Assembly (NCBI GenBank): GCA_018715725.1
Contig: DVLD01000056.1
Coordinates: 1 to 33,413, forward strand
Source: Candidatus Aveggerthella excrementigallinarum
Lineage (GTDB): Bacteria > Actinomycetota > Coriobacteriia > Coriobacteriales > Eggerthellaceae
Direction of reading: 5' to 3'
DNA: 33,413 bases
This document shows, piece after piece, positions 31,367 to 33,413 of the stretch (position 1 is the first letter of the stretch; the number at the start of each line of letters is the position of its first letter). A program made the position numbers and the translations under genes. The notes beneath the pieces were generated by a model. The model had not been told where the DNA came from, did not search any database, and worked only from the letters and a program-made list of their open reading frames with translations.

Positions 31367-31993
31367 CTAAATCTTGATCGTGCCCGCGAGCGCGTCCGAA
31401 AGCACCGCTTCGATAGCGGGCGGCTCGAACGCCGCAATGGGCACAATGGGCTGCGGCTCGGACTCGAAATCGCCGAGCTCTTTCTGGAAGATGAGCACGT
31501 CGTGCCACTCCCCGCACTTGTAGCCCGCGCGATACTGGATGCCCACCACGCGAAAGCCCATCTTGCGGTGCAGGTGCATGCTGCCAACGTTGGGCATGGA
31601 CACGATACCGAACGCGTTGCGCACGCCCTGCATCTGCAGCAGCTTCAGCAGCGCGGTGTACAGCTTGCGGCCCACGCCGCGGCCACGGCAGTTCTGGTCG
31701 ACGTAAATGGACAGCTCCACGTCCCACTGGTAGCCCGGACGCGCCTTGTAGCGACTGGCATAGGCGTAGCCCACCACCTTCCCGTCCACTTCGATGACCA
31801 GGTAGGGGTAGAACGCGATGCGCTCGATGATGCGGTGGCGGAACTCCTCCAACGGCGGGACCTCGAACTCGAAGGTGACCGGCTGGTCAATGTACGGCGC
31901 GTAGATGTCCAAGAGCGCCTCGGCATCCTCCAGCGTGGCGAAACGCATGGACAGGTCGCCGTCGTTGCCCACGATGCTTTGGAACGTGTTCAA
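31367..31993 (-). CDS. GNAT N-acetyltransferase, PAT/MnaT-like
   Basis: 208 residues. The acetyl-CoA loop QNCRGRGVGRKLYTALL fits Q/R-x-x-G-x-G/A, preceded by WDVELSIYVD; the C-terminal GIVSMPNVGSMHLHRKMGFRVVGI is the usual GNAT end. The layout (YIDQPVTFEFEVPPLEEF, then GYAYASRYKARPGYQWDVE) recalls phosphinothricin acetyltransferase-like enzymes such as MnaT/YncA, which acetylate amino-acid analogues; the substrate here is not known. The start is TTG at 31993 with GGAGAGAGAG upstream; ATG 31948 (MRFATLED) is the alternative but has no good ribosome-binding site. Confidence 0.87.
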   Translation of the reverse strand: MNTFQSIVGNDGDLSMRFATLEDAEALLDIYAPYIDQPVTFEFEVPPLEEFRHRIIERIAFYPYLVIEVDGKVVGYAYASRYKARPGYQWDVELSIYVDQNCRGRGVGRKLYTALLKLLQMQGVRNAFGIVSMPNVGSMHLHRKMGFRVVGIQYRAGYKCGEWHDVLIFQKELGDFESEPQPIVPIAAFEPPAIEAVLSDALAGTIKI

Positions 31994-32296
31994 GCTCTCT
32001 CTCCGTTCTCGTTCGTCTGCGCTCCCCCTTTAAGAGCGCGCCCATGCTACCACCGAGGCGCGTCGACAGGAAGCGCGCGCAGGGGATTGTTTGCGTTTCA
32101 TTACCCGATTCGAACACGCGCCGTACACGCCTGTGACGAACCGCGGCCCCACCGTCCAGCGCTCGACGACACAATGCCCGCCCCGCCGTCCGATGCTCAA
32201 CGGCCAATACCCATCACGTCGTCTGGCGTTCGGTGGCAGAATGCCCGCCATGTCCGCGCGCCGCGGCAGCATGCCGCCACCTCGGCGCGTTGTCGC
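31994..32296. other. Intergenic stretch with no supported gene
   Basis: Between the DUF2797-like gene and the GNAT gene. The ORFs listed here (for example 32030-32272 minus and 32091-32327 plus) are Arg/Pro-rich and lack ribosome-binding sites. Visible structure is limited to a GGCGGCATGCTGCC near-palindrome just after the DUF2797-like stop and the -10 box for the GNAT gene. No terminator with a U-run was found. Confidence 0.5.
32044..32049 (-). promoter_or_regulatory. Extended -10 box (TGGTAGCAT) of the GNAT-nfo unit
   Basis: The minus strand reads GGTGGTAGCATGGG, 51 bases before the TTG start, with a weak TTCCTG 17 bases upstream. Confidence 0.45.
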
Positions 32297-33193
32297 TTAC
32301 AGCAGCGTCATCTGCGCCGGCTCGTAGGAGTACTCGTGGATGACATCGCCCACGTGCAGCTCCACCACGTGGGACTCCCAGTCTTTCACCAGCGTCACGA
32401 AGTTCATTTCCCCCTGGCGGAACACCAAGTCTGCGCCCACCATGCCGACGCACCGTCCGGCGCACACATCGTCGGCGCCATCTTGCGGCAGCGTGAGCTC
32501 GTCGACGCTCGGCGACGGGCCCCCGAAGAAGTACGGCGACAGGTCGAACGGCCCTTCGACGATGTCGACGCCGTGCTTCGCCGCCGTCTCCTCCAGCGTG
32601 CGCTTCCCTTCCTCAAAGCTGTACGGCACCTCAATGAGCAGATCGCGCTTCTTCGAGGCGCGCATGGTCTCGTAGATGCCCTCCTCGGCGCACATGCGGG
32701 CTTCCAGTTCGCGCGCGGCATCGGCGTTCTCGAACCGCCCGATGACGCACGCGGCGCGGGCGCCCTGTTCCAGCAGGCGCTCGACCCCGCGCGTCTCCGA
32801 AGAGATGCCCACCTTCACGAAGCCGGGCGCGAAGTACGCCATGTACACGAAGTGCGGCGTGAGGTTGTAGGCGCGCTGCTGCGGCGAGATGGTGGTGGCG
32901 AAGTAGAACGAGGGGTTGAAGCCCGTCTCTTCGATGCACGCCGGGCATTGCGTCTCCTTCATATCCGGCAGCAGCTCCACCTTGTTCGGGCAGCAGCGGG
33001 CCTCGAACGTTTTGAGGTCGAAGGGACCGGTGCAGTAGCGCTTCGGCAGGCGCTTGAGCGAGAACGTGCGCCCGAGCACCGGGAACAGGTAGCGCTTCGA
33101 CTCGTCGATGTCGTTCAGCACGAGGTGCGGGCCGTCGTCGGCAAAGCCGAATCCGGCAAGGACGATCTCGTGGTCGGGCTTGAATCGCGTCAT
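32297..33193 (-). CDS. DUF2797-like protein
   Basis: 298 residues with no membrane segment. The core VYMAYFAPGFVKVGISS...RLLEQGARAACVIG...ADAARELEARM matches DUF2797 (a KVGVT/QGA pattern with a following Glu). It resembles the GIY-YIG-type nuclease fold by pattern, though catalytic activity is not shown. Cys pairs in EARCCPNKVELL and TQCPACIEETG could hold a zinc ion. The start at 33193 follows GGAGGCAAC. It begins 16 bases after the stop of the nucleoid-associated protein gene, so the two are probably cotranscribed. Confidence 0.75.
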   Translation of the reverse strand: MTRFKPDHEIVLAGFGFADDGPHLVLNDIDESKRYLFPVLGRTFSLKRLPKRYCTGPFDLKTFEARCCPNKVELLPDMKETQCPACIEETGFNPSFYFATTISPQQRAYNLTPHFVYMAYFAPGFVKVGISSETRGVERLLEQGARAACVIGRFENADAARELEARMCAEEGIYETMRASKKRDLLIEVPYSFEEGKRTLEETAAKHGVDIVEGPFDLSPYFFGGPSPSVDELTLPQDGADDVCAGRCVGMVGADLVFRQGEMNFVTLVKDWESHVVELHVGDVIHEYSYEPAQMTLL

Positions 33194-33209
33194 GTTGCCT
33201 CCCTACCTT

Positions 33210-33413
33210 TCAGCGGTTCTCGATGTGCGAGATGTTCTTGAGCTCGATGGAGATCAGGCCGTCGGGGCCGCTCGTGAACTCGATGAAGTCCGGGTTGCGA
33301 CCGTACTCGGCCGGGAAGGTGATCTCGATGCCCGTGTCGGTGCGGATCTTGTGGTTGCGCGCCACGCGCTTGGCCGCCGCCTTTTCCACGCTCACGCGCT
33401 CAGGCAGGCCTTC
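33210..33413 (-). CDS. Nucleoid-associated protein, NdpA/YejK-like (C-terminal part only)
   Basis: Only the last 67 codons are in the window; the frame stays open to the edge, reading EGLPERVSVEKAAAKR, so the GTG at 33395 given by the track is not a start. The pattern HKIRTDTGIEITFPAEY...DFIEFTSGPDGLISIELKNI is the C-terminus of the 37-kDa nucleoid-associated protein family, which binds DNA. The 5' part lies beyond the right edge. Confidence 0.75.
   Translation of the reverse strand, partial: EGLPERVSVEKAAAKRVARNHKIRTDTGIEITFPAEYGRNPDFIEFTSGPDGLISIELKNISHIENR

Noticed and set aside
31994-32296. Possible small genes between the DUF2797-like and GNAT genes
   Set aside because: Candidate ORFs lack ribosome-binding sites and have an Arg/Pro-rich composition like other shadows.
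30617-33241. 874-residue plus-strand ORF
   Set aside because: It spans the antisense of nfo, the GNAT gene and the DUF2797-like gene, including their intergenic regions; a composition shadow.

Overview
The window looks like a chromosomal segment of a high-GC anaerobic actinobacterium, most likely class Coriobacteriia, family Eggerthellaceae (Eggerthella, Gordonibacter, Adlercreutzia or Slackia relatives). This is an inference from several signs together: strongly GC-biased third codon positions, a LuxR-type regulator carrying a large multi-spanning membrane domain, and a Tat-exported molybdopterin oxidoreductase cluster with its own chaperone and ferredoxin proteins. No rRNA, tRNA, CRISPR array, transposase or phage gene was seen. 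Every gene is on the minus strand except a two-gene toxin-antitoxin cassette at 12471-13246.

Region by region, left to right (transcription runs right to left): (1) 1-1277, a truncated fusion of a SixA-type histidine phosphatase with a CHAD domain; (2) an MFS exporter with its own promoter; (3) a carboxymuconolactone decarboxylase-like gene and a cupin gene, preceded by a MerR-type promoter (19-bp spacer with an internal dyad) and closed by a strong terminator; (4) leuC-leuD-leuB for leucine synthesis, with a structured leader and a REP-like palindrome between leuC and leuD; (5) a five-gene potassium operon: two single-domain TrkA proteins, TrkH, a KdpD-like kinase lacking the usual N-terminal sensor, and KdpE; (6) the plus-strand FitAB/VapBC-like cassette; (7) a Pro/Ala/Gln-rich membrane protein and a flippase-like (LPG synthase TM family) protein; (8) feoA-feoB for ferrous iron uptake.

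(9) 18062-27222 is the most notable region. It holds a membrane LuxR regulator, then, in transcription order from the right, a duplicated-domain protein of unknown function, a DmsA-like catalytic subunit, a DmsB-like ferredoxin, a DmsC-like anchor, a TorD-like chaperone and NapG-like and NapH-like ferredoxins. Together they form a complete Tat-exported respiratory molybdoenzyme module. The catalytic subunit appears to have a cysteine rather than a serine as the molybdenum ligand, so its substrate is probably not DMSO and remains unknown.

(10) 27432-33413 holds small housekeeping and hypothetical units: a short coiled-coil protein, a PHP phosphoesterase, a NUDIX hydrolase, a four-helix membrane protein, endonuclease IV (nfo), a GNAT acetyltransferase, a DUF2797-like protein and the 3' end of a nucleoid-associated protein gene.

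Many promoters share a -10 motif close to TGCTATAAT with no recognisable -35. Several starts in the ORF track were moved inward on the basis of Shine-Dalgarno spacing and these promoters. All protein names come from reading motifs; no database search was run.
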